Positions 10,449 to 22,924 of a stretch of 64,000 bases of DNA are shown here, one piece after another (position 1 is the first letter of the stretch; each line of letters starts with the position of its first letter). The stretch is from positions 248,001 through 312,000 of the forward strand of contig CM030936.1 in the NCBI GenBank assembly GCA_018136815.1, in the 5' to 3' direction. The position numbers and the translations under genes are program-made. The notes below the pieces were generated by a model, which did not search any database, was not told the origin of the DNA, and worked only from the letters and a program-made list of their open reading frames with translations. This stretch comes from Isochrysis galbana (Eukaryota > Haptophyta > Isochrysidales > Isochrysidaceae).

Positions 10449-11676
10449 ATGCAGATAAGGCTGTATCTGGCCCGTTCTCCAGATACGGTATCCTGTATCT
10501 CCCTTGTAGGTGTCCTTGATCAAGAGAACCCCCCAATTGAGACGGCCGCGGCGCGTCACGATGCGGAAATGGTGAGGCTTCAAGCGGAGACCAACACCCT
10601 CAAAGGGGCTGTGGAGCGCCTACAGTCATCCCTTGCCGCGGCAGAGGCGAGGGAGGGGCTTCTCCGGGATCAAGTTGAAGCGGGGTTCAAAGCCCTGACT
10701 CAGCTACTCCAAGCCCGCCAAGAGCCCGCTTCAAGTCCGTCCATGGATCGGACCGAGGCGGCTGCGGACACTGCTAGGCCGGCTCAGAGGGAACCATCCA
10801 TGGACGAGCCTCCTGCCCTAGACCAAAAGGGCCACGCCTCTCCGGCTACTAGGGTTCCACGGTCGGCGTACCCGACCTCCAAATCGGAACCCCGCCGCCA
10901 GGATCAGAGCCCTCACCGGGGCCCGACCCCGGTGGTGCCGTTCCGCCACCCTCGCGACCCCTGCCTTGCGCTGGGGATGGATGAGCGAGAGGCAGTTGTA
11001 AGCGAGTGGAAAAATCTCCTCGCCCTGCCCTCACGCGATCTGGCCGCCCTTTACCGCGACTCCGACGAGCATGAGCTCATCCACACCATTTTGAAGAGCA
11101 ACCTCTCCCTGGCGGGCAACGTTTGGCGGTCAATGCGCTGACCCTGCCGTCTCTGCATCCGATAGCTTCGCTCCAGGTGCGCTTCAAGTTGCACCGGGGC
11201 TGGACTCCGACTGGAAGCGAGGGGGATGGTGACCCTGTCACCGCGCTGAGCGAGGAGCAACGAGCCCTACTCGACTCAGCCACCATCGATCCAGACCGGC
11301 TTCTTTCCGACGATCAACGAGAAGAAGTACGCCAACTCTTGGCCCGGCGCATCAAAGCTTTCGCGTTGCACCCGGGCTGGCTGACGACGAGTACATCGTT
11401 GAAAAGTTGCTCGATCGTCGTAGCCATGGCGATTCTATCGAGTACCTCGTGAAGTGGCGTGGCTATGCTCTTCGAGAAGCCACCTGGGAGCCTCGTTCCG
11501 AGTTGCTCCGTCGTTGTTCTGATTTGCTTGATGATTATGATCGCTCCGTCGAAGAGACTTGTCCAGAAGATGTTGAGTCCCCGGAAGCAACTTCTTCGTC
11601 AGCCAGGGATACTCCTCTTCCTCTCGTTCTCGATGCGCCGTCTTCGCGCACTCGATCCAGGCTCCATTCTCGTTGA
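10449..11676 (+). pseudogene. chromovirus gag-pol remnant: coiled coil, pre-RT linker, chromodomain
   Basis: 10530-11141 encodes a coiled-coil, Pro-rich protein of gag type (EMVRLQAETNTLKGAVERLQ). After a frame change, 11140-11375 resembles the pol region just before RT (SEEQRALLDSATIDPDRLL, then DDQREEVRQLLARRIKAFA). It then joins directly, in another frame, to a chromodomain at about 11385-11560: DDEYIVEKLLDRR, IEYLVKWRGYALREATWEP and a final DDYDRS. In intact chromoviruses, RT, RNase H and integrase separate these two parts, so an internal deletion near 11375 is evident. Not functional. Confidence 0.8.
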
Positions 11677-12063
11677 TCCCATGTCTTGGGTAAGGGACCC
11701 GTCCCTCTAGGCTAGCCCCATGCCTCGGCTAGGGCTCCGAGTTCAAGTTTCCGTCGGAGCGAATCATGGAGGTGATGAACGCGTGCTGCCTGCGCTCTAC
11801 ACCCGGCGCAACACCCGAGCAAAGCTCCTGTAAAAGGGAGAAGTGGGTGGGGCAGTGCGTACGAAAGAGGCCGCCGCGTTAAGCCGCCGATTTCGTGCTC
11901 GCTTTGGATCCAAAGGGTGTTCTTGTCTCCACGTTTCGCTCGCTATGTTCCGTTGCTTCTTGTTCCGATTCTGACCTCTGGTCATCTCAGGTTCCAGGTT
12001 CCAGGTCTCTGTTTCCAGGTTCACCGCTCGACATCGGGAGACGTCTCGATCTTAGTCGGGGGG

Positions 12064-13240
12064 TGTCGCATTCATCTTAAATGATGCGATTTCCAGGCTC
12101 TTGATTCCAGGTCCTTTGCCGTGCGGCCACACGGTGAAGCTCAGGCATACCTAGGTTGGTAGGGTTCGTCCCTAGCAATCTAGAATTCGAGTTCTCGTTT
12201 CGTTCCTTCTAGCCTGTTTGTCAGGTCTAGATTCCAGGTTTCCTCCTTTCGGGTAATCTTGACCCAAAGGAGCCAGGTTGCCTGTCACTCGCCGCGCGCT
12301 TGTCTCAGGCTATCAGGTTACCTTGTGAAGGCTTATTTAGCTTCTTGCAAGGCTTGTCGTTTCTTGTTGGGTTCCGGTTCTTTCTTGGGGCTTGCTAACT
12401 TTCGTTGTCGTCCAGGCCTGTTCTTTGTAGGTTCTGTTTAGCCTGGTTAGGGTTTCGTTGCCTTCCCGCGTTTGGTGTTCGCGTTGGCGTTCGGAAATTT
12501 CCTCTCACATTCCCTAGGTCCGCTACCCTTGGCTTGTAGGTCCTTGCTTCTTTCTTCTCGGTCAAGGTTTTGGCGAGCGAGTCGGTTGCTCTAGCCGCTC
12601 GAGATTTGAGGTTTAATTTGCCATCTCCCCTTGGAGACCGGTGTAGGTTCGCTTCCTAGGTGAGGGAATCTTTCCCCTTGATGCAAGTTACATGCAAGCC
12701 TTGGCCCCTTTGGTGTTTCTTCCCCTTGGTTGCTACTCAGGGTTGTTCGTTAGAAGCGTCTAGAAGGTTCACGCTCAACGGCAAGATTTATTCGGTCGTG
12801 AAGACATCTCGTTGCGATCTGTATCCAAAGTGATCGCCGTGGTCGCGCGACATGACGCTCCCCTTCGGACTCTCCGCTACGTGGGGAAGTTACAACGGAG
12901 ACACGCTCCGGCCGTCGCTGCGGAGTCTCTCTCTCTCTCTCGCTCTCTCTCTCCGTCTCTCGCGACGTGTTTGAGTTATCGGTGATTTGGGGTCGCGGTT
13001 GCTTGATAATTTGCTTGGTTTAGGTGAATGATTCCGGTGTGTTCGTGAGTCGGTGTAACCTGTTGTTCTCAGCTTCGTTGTCCGTCGTTGTTCGCTGCGT
13101 CGCTGCACTCAAGCAGCCTAGGCTCCCTCCCTGAGGGAAGAGTTCTTTGTAGGTCTAACAATCTCTTAAAACCCAACACACTAGGGCCGCTAGGAGCGCC
13201 TCGCCGCCCCACAGCCCTTCGTTCGCCGTTCGTTCCCCGT
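12064..13240 (+). repeat. LTR-type direct repeat, right copy
   Basis: Near-identical to 4666-5856 and preceded by a polypurine tract ending GTCGGGGGG. Small differences (for example CGCTCACTTTCACTTTCGTT shortened to CTAACTTTCGTT near 12395) show that the two copies have diverged somewhat since duplication. Confidence 0.78.
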
Positions 13241-13497
13241 CCAGACACCCAAATGGGGTTGCCCGACCCAGTCCAGAATTTCATTCACCCGACTCCCGGT
13301 GGGGAGGAGGGCCAAAGCGCCGCGCTAGCCGCCGGTGCTGCTCGCGACGGAGTGGCTCAGAGCCCTCCGGCTCCGCTCGACTCGACAGGCTCAATGTTCA
13401 ACGGTGAGATCGTGAGAACCGCGTAGAATTGTGAATATTAGGGCATGTTGTTGACTAGCATACCTAGTCACATACGCCTAGCGAGGCTTGCGCCAAC
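13241..13497 (+). other. retroelement internal sequence after the right LTR
   Basis: Directly after the shared repeat, a short frame starts MGLPDPVQNFIHPTPGGEEG and runs to 13426. Its position right after an LTR-like repeat suggests the start of a gag gene of a second, truncated copy. No domain is diagnostic. Confidence 0.35.
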
Positions 13498-13734
13498 CAC
13501 GCACACCCCCATCGCGGGGTTGTGGCTCCGTTAGCTCCGTTGCTTCGTGTCCGAGTCCGACGATGGGATGGTTCCACAGCACTATCAGGTTATTATACTG
13601 CCACACAAAAAAACTCTCACGAGCAGTCGACGCCGGCAGCGAGGTTAAACATCGAGCCGACTTAGCGGGGTGCGTGGCGTCGCGTGCGGCGCCTCCGGCT
13701 GGCTTCTCTCTCTCTCTCTCTCTGTGCGTGGCGT

Positions 13735-13860
<126 letters not shown>

Positions 13861-13897
13861 CCCACCTTCTCTCCCTCTCCACCCCCGCCCCCCCCCC

Positions 13898-16800
13898 ATG
13901 GAGTCGCTGGGCATTGCGCTGCTGCTCCAGCTGGCGCGGAGTCTCATGTTGGACCGCGAGCGGCGCGCGCGCCTGCCGCCTGTCACTGCGGTCGGCGTGC
14001 TACTCTACTCGCTCGCCGCCGCCGCTGCCGCCGCAGGTGGGCCGTAGAGTGAGGGCGAGGGAGCGAGACGGGTGTTGGCCAGAGGTCATGCTGAGGCAGG
14101 AGGGGAGGGGCTGAGGAGACAAAGGGAGAGACGGAAAGAGCATGTGCACGAGGTCGGGACAGAATAAGGAGAGTAGGAGTGAGCGCTCATCAACCGCGCG
14201 TAGCGGTGTGCGGGATGACTGCCACCGATAGGTGTAGTGTGGCTACGTATACGGAAGCTCTCATGCGGCTATTTGCTTGAGGTGTCGCAAATTGGGAAGC
14301 AGAGAGGTGCACGAGGATCTGGGCTGGGAAGCGTCTGGGCGGGTCGATAACAGGCATTGTCACCTCGAAGATTTGACAAGTTTGCCGTCTCCTCCTTATT
14401 GTAGGGCTTGTCCCGCGAGCATCGGCCGCGACTATTGACCCGGCTGCACTTGCTGTCCGGCCCGCTGCCGCTATTTCGGCACTCCTCCTCTACCACTCTC
14501 TCACGGGTTTGGGGGTGCACCTGTGGCTTTTCCTATTGACGGGCGAGAAGCTCGAGCCAGCTCTTGGCTCTACAATTTTTGCTCGTGCCCTCGTCCTGAC
14601 AACATTGGGGGCAGCGACGCTCGCAAATCTGACCATCTCCACAGAGCATGTGCGCAGCACTCGGCCATCGCCTGAGCCAAGGCCCCATCAGCCAGACAAG
14701 CGCCATCAAACGATAGATGCAGATAACTGGTCCCGGTGAATGGCTGACTAAACCTGGAAGCACTCTCCTATCCCCCTACCCCCGTCTCCCTAATCCTGTT
14801 CACCGTCCGCTTTTTCAGCCCATTGGCTTGTCACTTCTTGGGCCGGCGACACTTTTTGCGATGCTGCAGCTTTGGGCTCAGGTGGCGCCGTCGGGCCAGA
14901 AGGCCACCTTTCTCAGCATATCCGTGCCCATGTGAGTCACGCCGCAATACTCGCCTCCCGCGTCTCGGATCGTCACACCCTGCGACCCCCATCTGCTCGT
15001 TTTTCCTCCACGCACCATCTCAGCCCATCACGCCCTGCCACCCACCTTGGTAGGAAGCAACTTCCGTGGGTGCTCCTATTTGCCCTCCTCGTCTTTGGTG
15101 GGGTCTCTGCTGCCCTTTTCCCTCTTCTGGGTATCGGCGCCGCAGCTCTATACCAGGCCGCGCTCGGCCTACCACCCGCACCGGCCGAGCCCCCCCCCAA
15201 TGGCGTGGCAGCAGCGCGGGCGCACGCGGCTGAAGAAGCACGGACAGCGGGACAGGGGCAGGAAGCTCCGCGCCGCACCGGTCTCCGTGCTCTCATTGCT
15301 CGAGCCGGGCAAGGGCTCGCATTCGCAGTCGCTGCAGCGGTGCGTATCCCGCCCAGCCGTGGACCCACCTCTCTCACGGCAATTCGCCCATGTCGCTTCT
15401 CCCTTCCAACCCACGTCTTGTCATCCACTCTTGCCTCTCCTATCTCCAGATCCTGCTCGATGATGGCAGCCTAGCCGACGCGATGAACGGCGCTGCAGCT
15501 TCAGCAAGCCTTGAAGCTCAGTGTGGCGTTTTCCAACAGATTCTCGATGTGTCGGATCCCGTGACTGCACAGGTGAGGATTCAGTTGATGCACATCTCGT
15601 TGTGATGGCCCAAGTCCATTATGGCCATTGGTGTGAGAGCCACCAATGCCTCGCGCCATATGACGGATATTCTCACCCTTATGACTGCCACGCACCGCAG
15701 CTAGTCGCCAACTTTACTGCCACCCGGCTTGACCCCTCGGCCGAGCCGGAGACGGGCCTTCGTGCCTTCGAGTGGCTCGTTACACGCTGGGTACTCACGG
15801 ACCATGCCACCGCCGAAGCCGCTGTGGAGCAGGTATTCTCTGCGAATCGCCACCAATTGCCTGCTGGGTGTGTGGGGTCGTCGGTGCGGCCTGTGTCATT
15901 CTGTGTGATAGCAGCCTTTAATTGGCGGGAGTGCTGCCTACTTTGCCCGAATCATTTCTTCCTGGGCAGGCTAGCCTCATTCATGCTGTGCGCCGCACCT
16001 CTTGCACTACAGATCGCTAGGGAAGAGGCAGAGAGTAGCCCAGCCGCGCGGCAGGCACTTTACGACGCACAGCTGGCACGTGAGGTCGGCGCCATCGTTG
16101 AAGAGGTCCTTCCTACGCTCGAGACAAATTCAGCGCAAGAAGATGACGAAGTAGGGACCGCCTGTGTGCGCGTCGGCAAGCCTAGGAATTGACCATCTTG
16201 TGCCAAGACTGATGTGTTAGTCTCCCGGCATTTTCACCCGTCACCACCATAACCGATGTAGGTATTATCGAATCTTCTGCGCCAACTAGGCTACCCAACA
16301 GAGCTTGCGCCCGACGTGCATGCCGCGTGGCTATTCGCCGTCAGGACCTGGCGTACGCGGCGCTCTCTGATAGAATCGAATGCCGAAGCGCTGCGTACCG
16401 TCCTCGATGGGACTGCGACGCCATCGCCAAGCACGAGCAGTGCTGCGGAGGCGATCGAGGCTGAGGCGGAAGAGGAAGCTGCTAGCGCAGTTGTGGCCGC
16501 GAGTGAACAAGACCAAGTGCTCAAGGACCTCAGGGATGCGGCTGCAGAGGCGGAGATGCACCGACTAGATGGTGCGTGGTTGATCAACGCTACGCTCTGG
16601 TCCTTGTCCGTCGAGGCCAATGCCACTGAAGCGAGTCTGACGGAGGAATTGTTACAGGTGAAGAACCCATGTTGATCCCGGCCAATTGGACGTGTTTTGT
16701 AATTGTGGCAGTGTCGGTACTTCAGCCGAGTCCTCATTTCGCCGTTGCTGCGTGCAGGAGCTTGATCTTGATCATGAGGATATCGCCGATGGTGCCATGC

Positions 16801-19166
16801 TCACCCTCACCTCGGCAATAGCAAAGCACCTCGAGGACCGCAAGCTAGCGCGCGAGAAGAAGAAGGCGGAAGCCATCAACGACATCAACAGTCTGATTTC
16901 ACCTAGCGGTGCTGGTGCGCTCCACTACGCGCCACCCTTAGCCCGAGCTTCGGACCAGCCTCTTCGGCTGTGCTGCGACCTCGCCGTCCGTCCTATGGCA
17001 TCCCTGCTCCATTTCTGCGTAGTTACGTCGAACCAGCTAGTTCTGCTCCCTGTGTCCGTCCTATGACATCCCAGCTCCCTGTGTGCGTAGATGCATCGAA
17101 CCGGCCAATTTTACCATCTCGCTCTGCGTGGCCGCTGATCGAGGCGGCTGTCGCGCAAGCCCTGCGCCACACGGGCCCTCACCGCACCAACCATGCCACC
17201 GCTGGCACCGTGCGCACCGACGATGATGACAATGCGGCTTCTGAAGCTCTGCTCGGCGAGCTCCGCAAAAGCGTAGAAGGCAGTGTGCCCGTCGGTGCGG
17301 AGCGCATCCTGCGGGCGGCTGTGCGTGACGCACGAGCGGCTGTGCGCCGGCAAGAAGACCGGGAAGACGCGTTGCTTGAGCTACGCGCTCTTTTGGAGAG
17401 TGAGGTCTCGGAGGAAGATCCTCTGCCTCCACCACTCAGCCAAGATGGCGAGGCAGGGCGCAACGATGCGATATCAACGGGCCCATCCAAGACGTGGGAG
17501 AAGGATGGGCCCATTCTCATTGGGAAGGTCTACGGCGGCTACGAGGAGCATGTGCGTGCACTTGCCACGCATCGGACTGCCCATCTCTCAGCTTAAGAGG
17601 CCTTATGCTGTCCGCTGCGTGCACATGGAACTCCTGTCCGTACCGAGCAGCTTGTGCTCTCATGGATCTGCCTCATCGTGCTCCACGTGGCGCAGGCTCG
17701 TGACATGACCGCCGTCGACCTCCTGCTCGACGTGTTACGGATGTGCTCGATCGACGAAGCTGGTCTAACTCGACGCGCCCGCACTAGCCTCGAGGCCGCC
17801 ATCGCCACCTTTCGTAAAGTGCTGCGCTTGGATGAGACAGGGCGCGATGGTTTGACTTCTGCTGGTGGTTCAACGGCATCATCGGCGAAGTTGACGGGAG
17901 ACGACCCGTCTAGTTTTGTGGGCGCACAGACAAATAGTGATGATGATTGCCGTATGGCAGCGGCATTGGCGGGCTGGCGCGCAGACTCAGGCCTAGGGAC
18001 GTGGACCGGCATTCGCGTAAGTCAGCTCGTTGCCGCAGGACGTGCAGTCGCGCGCCGCAAAGAGGAATCTCAAAGCCAGACGAGAGACGCCGACGTGGTG
18101 GCTGATGCTCGCTTTCTTGACGCGACACCCCTGTCCGTGGGCATGGGTGACGCCTCCGACTTTGCTTTGGTGCGCTGTGCGACCCCCTGCGCTTTGCCGA
18201 CCGCCCAGAGGCCGCGGCACATCACTTGAAACGGAGTAGTGCTCACCTTCGCGGCGCTCCTTCCGCCTGTGAGGGCCCATTCCGCTAGATAGGCAACACA
18301 CACCGAAGGACCGTTGCACCCTGCTCTATATCCGAAGCTTTTGCACACCACTCGGATTTCCATGGCTGGGCTCCATGTACTTCAAGAGGTGTCTTGCCCC
18401 TAACCCCTAACCCTACTTCCACCAATTCTATGCAGGTGCTAGCGGCTCTCATCCATAATGCAAACGGCAAGGCGCGCATCGCTATGTTTTGCGCTGACTC
18501 AAGTCCTCAAACTGCAGCAACAGAAGCAGAGACGGCTTCTTGCTCTACTTTCCGTAAGCAAGGATGCAGACTGGTCACCGAGGTATGGGGAATGCGGCCC
18601 GAAGTCCATGACACTTTCGAGACATGCACACCCCACAAGAGTCTTTTGAAATGCGCTCTTGGTGTTCCACGGTGCTGTGGCATTGAACGAGACAGCCATG
18701 GTCCGTCCCGGCCACCATCCGTATCGACTGCGTTGCATGCCCCCCCCCCCCCCCCCAGGTGCGACGTTCGCTCGGGATTGTGGACGTGGTGCAGTGGGTG
18801 AAGACTCGAGCGTCTCTGATGCTTGGTGGTACCACGAGCTCGTCCTCGCCCTCTGCTGTCCATTTCCGCCAGGACGCCGACCGTACCATGTGGCTGTCGC
18901 TTGGTTTGCAAGAAGGTCTGCTTGGTGCGGACAACCTCATGCAACAACTCCCAGGAGCGCCCTATGGGCTTGGAGGCACAGGTCCCTCTCCGCGTTGGCA
19001 CACCTTCTGGCCATTCGACACGGTGTCTCAGATGCCGGCTTGCGTGTACCATTCTGCCGTTGGCTCGGCTCATGGTGCGGCGCCTGCCGTGGACACGGTC
19101 ACTCCGGCAGTAGACTCCGCGGGCCGGCCTGCTCCAATTCCTCATGTTTGGCGAGTGGCGGCCTAG
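13898..19166 (+). CDS. multi-exon membrane protein, rhomboid/TMEM115-like N-terminus, long unknown C-terminal part
   Basis: Model of 13 exons that keep phase throughout: 13898-14036, 14405-14649, 14819-14931, 15054-15339, 15450-15572, 15701-15832, 16013-16150, 16262-16657, 16758-16914, 17091-17551, 17651-18016, 18443-18553, 18759-19166; 1,024 residues. The first four exons give several hydrophobic segments. RLPPVTAVGVLLYSLAAA resembles the start of rhomboid-like proteins, GVHLWLFLLTGEKLEPALGS resembles the amphipathic loop and LEP(L/A)WG region of TMEM115/UBAC2-type pseudoproteases, and QLPWVLLFALLVFGGVSAAL is another membrane helix. No Ser-His protease pair (GxSG) is seen, so it is probably inactive. 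Exons 5-13 are helical, acidic or basic and unrecognised. The chain may be two genes, and exons 11-13 are the least certain. The start follows a CT/CA tract. Confidence 0.55.
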
Positions 19167-20929
19167 GCCCTCCGGAAGACGGGACAATGAGACGGGGGCG
19201 TTGACAACACGGACGCACCCGAGGCACCCTTTCGCCAACTCATGCTCCGACCGCGCAGTGGTGCCGAATCGCCGAGCTGAGCGTGATCGTTCGTTGCACC
19301 ATTGTCCCTTGCAAGAGAGGTGGGCCTCACTTCCATATTGACTTTTCCACGGTCTCTAGTCAAGCGGGGCTGTCCGTTGTCGGTGAGCACCGATCATGTC
19401 CCACGGTTGTCAATTTGTCGGCGTGCGTGCCGCGTTGCTAAGCTGTGTGTGTGCTCCATTTCTGAACCTTGCGTCTCTATGTGCGTGCCATGTACCCAAC
19501 GCATGAGTACTCGGTGTTGCTGCCGCCGCCTTGGTATTGGTATTGTCTCCAAATTCTTATTCCCGGAAGCCAACCTTCGTTCCTTACGCGAGAAGGCGCG
19601 CTTTCACAGCCCATATGGCACAACGTACACATCCCCTCCCCCACGATACGGGCCCCATGGGCGCGCTTGTGGGAATCCCTACATCCCTACACACTAACGT
19701 AGTACATAATGTATGCTTAAAGACGGCGCCTTTACGACGCCCTATAGAAGAGAAGAATGCTCGGCGTATGTCGAGCACCTACCACCTACCAGAAGCTTTC
19801 ATGCACGAAGGCCGCACAATCCACAAAAAGAGTTCTTAGACTCATGGGACGCTGTAGTTAACCACGCGATGCGCGTGCTTGGGCAATCAATGGAGCGTCC
19901 GCCTCTAGACTCCAGATATCAAAGAGCAGAGCAAAATGGACATGACGGCGACACCTCGTCCCAAGCGTCGGGAGATGCGCCACAAAAGGAAATCAGGGTC
20001 TCAGAAGACGAGCGCTACATCAGCAAGCTCAACAACATATGGCTGCACGCCGATACCGATGTACCTCGGAGAGATATCCGGTGTGGGGGGAGGGGGCATT
20101 GCTCTAGGTGCTGCTTCCGCTCGCCCGGCGCTGCCCTCGCTCAGCCCAGCCACTGTCCCTCCCGGTCAGGAGACGTTGGCGCGCCTCTCCGCCCGCCTAC
20201 GTGGACGCATCTCCTCCCGCCTATGGGACGCCTGCGCGCCTTTGTACGGTGGGGTGGGGTGCAACCACCTGCTTTGGTTTGGCTGAAGAGGAGCGAGGGC
20301 GCGGTGAAAGGGCAGGACTGGCTGCGATGTCCCCTTTTCTGCGGTCAAATCGCCTTGCTGCACGTTTGTACTGTAATAAGGGGGTCCTTTAAGTAGAACT
20401 TATACCGTCCACACGGGGGGCACTTGCGAAAAAAACAACCAAACCTGAGGTTGCACCAGGCACGTGCATGACCGGCTTTGCCTCGAAGTCTTTGGCAACG
20501 CACCCGTCCTAGTGAGCCGCCACGACGCCTTCTGGTGGCGACCAGGCACGGAACGAGTCCGCACGCGAACCACTTTTGATGATACGCACATTCTTAGCAT
20601 CGAACGCAGTGTGCAGAGGATCTTTCGGGAAGTCGTCTTCTTCACGGACAGCCGACTCACCAGGAAAAAGCACCGGGGGGGGGGGGGAGGCAACTCTCTA
20701 AACCAAGAAGAACGGCCCTTACCATTACCAGCTCGCGCCGTGAGCGGTCCTCGAGAAATAAATGACTGCGACTCGTGTACTCGTGTAGCCTGCGCCACCT
20801 GGGATACTCTCCTCGCTCTTGAGCCACTCCCTTCTCGTCTCCCTCCTGTCGCCAGCCGCCCCTCACCCGTTTGCTATCGCAAACGGGGTCCATTTCTCAC
20901 TGCACTCCATCGGAGGGGGTCAAAACCCC
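19167..20929. other. no confident gene
   Basis: A plus-strand ORF at 19713-20396 (227 codons) has no domain. On the minus strand, about 20660-20530 reads EEDDFPKDPLHTAFDAKNVR, then IIKSGSRADSFRAWSPPEG, before a stop. This looks like a real protein fragment, but I cannot name it. A G run sits at 20676-20688. An exon of an unrecognised gene or a gene relic is possible. Confidence 0.3.
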
Positions 20930-22100
20930 CCCTCTCCCCCTCCTCCCCTCTCCACTCTCACCCATCGTTGTCCCTGCGGCGCGTCGCCATGCGGCGCGCC
21001 CTGGCCTGCTCTCAGGGATCCTTTGGCTCCCATGGGGCCAGCAAGGGCAGCTCAGGGGGCAGTGGAGGCTGGGGCTCAGCCCCTGGCCCCCCTGCCTCTC
21101 CCACGCTCGCCTCGCTGGCCATGGGATTAACTTCTTAATAGTCTCACCGCACACGCGGCCGTGGACCCTCTACTTTCTACTCACGCAGCAAAACTTTCTA
21201 CACCCCCTCTCTCCCGGCCCTTTCCCCCCCGCCATCAGGCGACTCCCCCCGTGCACTACTAGGGGGATAGGGGAAAGGGGCTTAGACATGGTCGGTGGCC
21301 CGCGCCCCCCCCCGGTGATCCGTTCCCCCCTTCCTCCTATGCCTACCGGGCTGGCGGCGTCCTCAGTCCCGACTTCTCCTGTAAACAGGTTCGGGACTTA
21401 CATCTTACATATTTTCCGGTGAGCGGAGCCCTTGCTCCGCCCACCCCCTTCTCCGCGCTCTCTGTCCCCTCTCCTGCAGGCACGCGCGATGGCGCGCCTG
21501 CGACAGGCCTCCAGCTGCCTCTGGCGACCCCTGGAGGCTCCTGGAGGCCAGCTCAGGGGGCAGAGGAGGCTGGGGCTGGGCCCTAGTCTCCCCTGCCTCT
21601 CCCTCGCTGGCGCTCCTGGGCCTCAGGGGCCCCCACTATGCACCTGTCTGCCTGTCGAACAGGGGGGGAGGGGGGGTTGGAGCGATGGGCTGGCCACGAC
21701 AGGCCAGGACGCGCGAGGCAGGCGAGCCTGCCACTGAGAGAGTGGGTCAGTAGGGCAGTGGGCTCCTGGCAAGCCATCAGGCGTGCCAGGAGCATGAGTG
21801 GTTCCTCCCCCATGGCAGGGGAGGAGTGGAGAGAGGGGGGGGCTCGTGCCCCCCCATGGGCGAACTAAGTATAAACTTAGTTGCTCGCTGGCCATGGGAG
21901 CCGCCCGAAGTCTCCTGTATGCCATATGCCTGGCAACCAGGGACAGGGGGGAGTCAGCTCGAGGACAGGCCCAACGCGGGCGTGGGAGTGCAGCTCGCGG
22001 CCCGCGCCCGCGAAGGGTCTGGGCCAGAATGATGAGTGCCCAACCCCTGCCAGAGGGCAGGGCGGCTGGGGTTGATTGTACGGGCCCACCCCGGGGGGTG
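20930..22100 (-). repeat. nested GC-rich repeat block
   Basis: Copies of a GC-rich repeat (CAGGGGGCAG.GGAGGCTGGGGC and CTGCCTCTCCC.CGCTGGC motifs) occur at 20990-21126 and 21480-21625; related sequence on the other strand lies at 59030-59110. One element (21127-21883) sits inside another, shown by a 16-bp direct repeat. Plus- and minus-strand ORFs here are low-complexity Gly/Pro/Ser chains and are not genes. Confidence 0.6.
21127..21883 (-). mobile_element. hairpin-headed element, B subtype, complete with 16-bp target duplication
   Basis: On the minus strand it begins at 21883 with CAACTAAGT; AACTAAGT and ACTTAGTT (21863-21870 and 21875-21882 on the plus strand) form a perfect 8-bp stem. This is followed by a CGCCCATGG box, a GGGGGGGCACGAGCCCCCC palindrome and CTCTCTCCAC. 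It ends at 21127 in an AT-richer tail (GAGACTATTAAGAAGTTAA on the minus strand). The 16-bp sequence CTCGCTGGCCATGGGA occurs immediately on both sides (21111-21126 and 21884-21899). It encodes no recognisable protein, so it is non-autonomous. Confidence 0.75.
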
Positions 22101-22163
22101 TCCGTGATGGAGAGAGGGGGGCGCGAGGCCCCCATTGACCCCCACTTATAAAAGTAGGTTGAT
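22095..22163 (-). repeat. hairpin-headed element, C subtype (5' end)
   Basis: On the minus strand, CAACCTACTT pairs with AAGTGGG around a TTAT loop. It is followed by GGTCAATGG and the palindrome GGGGGCCTCGCGCCCCCC, then CTCTCTCCATCAC. The order of parts is that of the B subtype at 21883 and 58754. The far end is not resolved. Confidence 0.55.
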
Positions 22164-22924
22164 AAGTGGAGCTGAAAGCACTCAACATATCGTAGATTTA
22201 GATGTCGATTCGCAAGAGCCTCCATGTTAGGGAGCTAAAGGCCACTCGTAGCTAATGTTATAGCGCTCGGACATGGTGTCCGCCGAATGCGATATTTGGT
22301 CCACGCGTCGATCGCAGGTGTTCTGAGCACGTGCAAGCCCAAAGGGCGCTTAAGGCTAGAGGTGCCTCACTTTAGTGGGGGTCTATGCTCTATTTAGACC
22401 AAAATAGGAAGGTGGAGGACGGGTGTGTGTCAGAGATTGAATGGACACCGAGTAAGCTGACGACGAGGAGGCTCTCATTCTGCTTCCCCTTCCGTCGCCC
22501 CGCGCCCGCGCTTTGCCATCGCCGTGAGCACGGCCTAGCAGTCGTCGATGGCAATCTTAGGGGTGAACGCGAGCCAACATGGAAGGACGAACACGTAACA
22601 CGGAGTAGCAACACGGCCAATTTTTCTGAAGATGCCGAAGGCATGCACTGACACCGTAGGCCTCCGCCTAGCCACGTCATGCTTGAGCCTGTCTTACGCT
22701 AGTCGGTGGGATGCTGCTGAATCGTCTTGCTCACAAGGCGGCATCCCTCCAGAGGCGTCAGAGCAAGGTTTGGATCTGTGCCAGAACCTGGCGTGAAGCT
22801 GTGGAGTAAAGGGAACTTGTGAACTAGACCGCTGAAGAAAGCCAGCCCACGAGCTGAATTGCCCTGTTATCGTAGGTGAAAGGTTGGGGTGGATTGGAGC
22901 ACTGCGCACCCCGTAGGCAGCCAT
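22164..22924. other. no gene seen
   Basis: Short ORFs only. It may contain the 3' UTR of the minus-strand glutaminase, or a further terminal exon of it, since the predicted last exon ends with residues that no longer match the family. Confidence 0.35.

Noticed and set aside
18398-18420. Telomere-like CCCTAA repeats
   Set aside because: Only two to three irregular units (CCCCTAACCCCTAACCCTA) inside a predicted intron; far too short for a telomere.
20897-22225. Several 70-200 codon ORFs on both strands
   Set aside because: All lie in nested GC-rich repeats and recur wherever the repeat occurs (31 kb, 59 kb).
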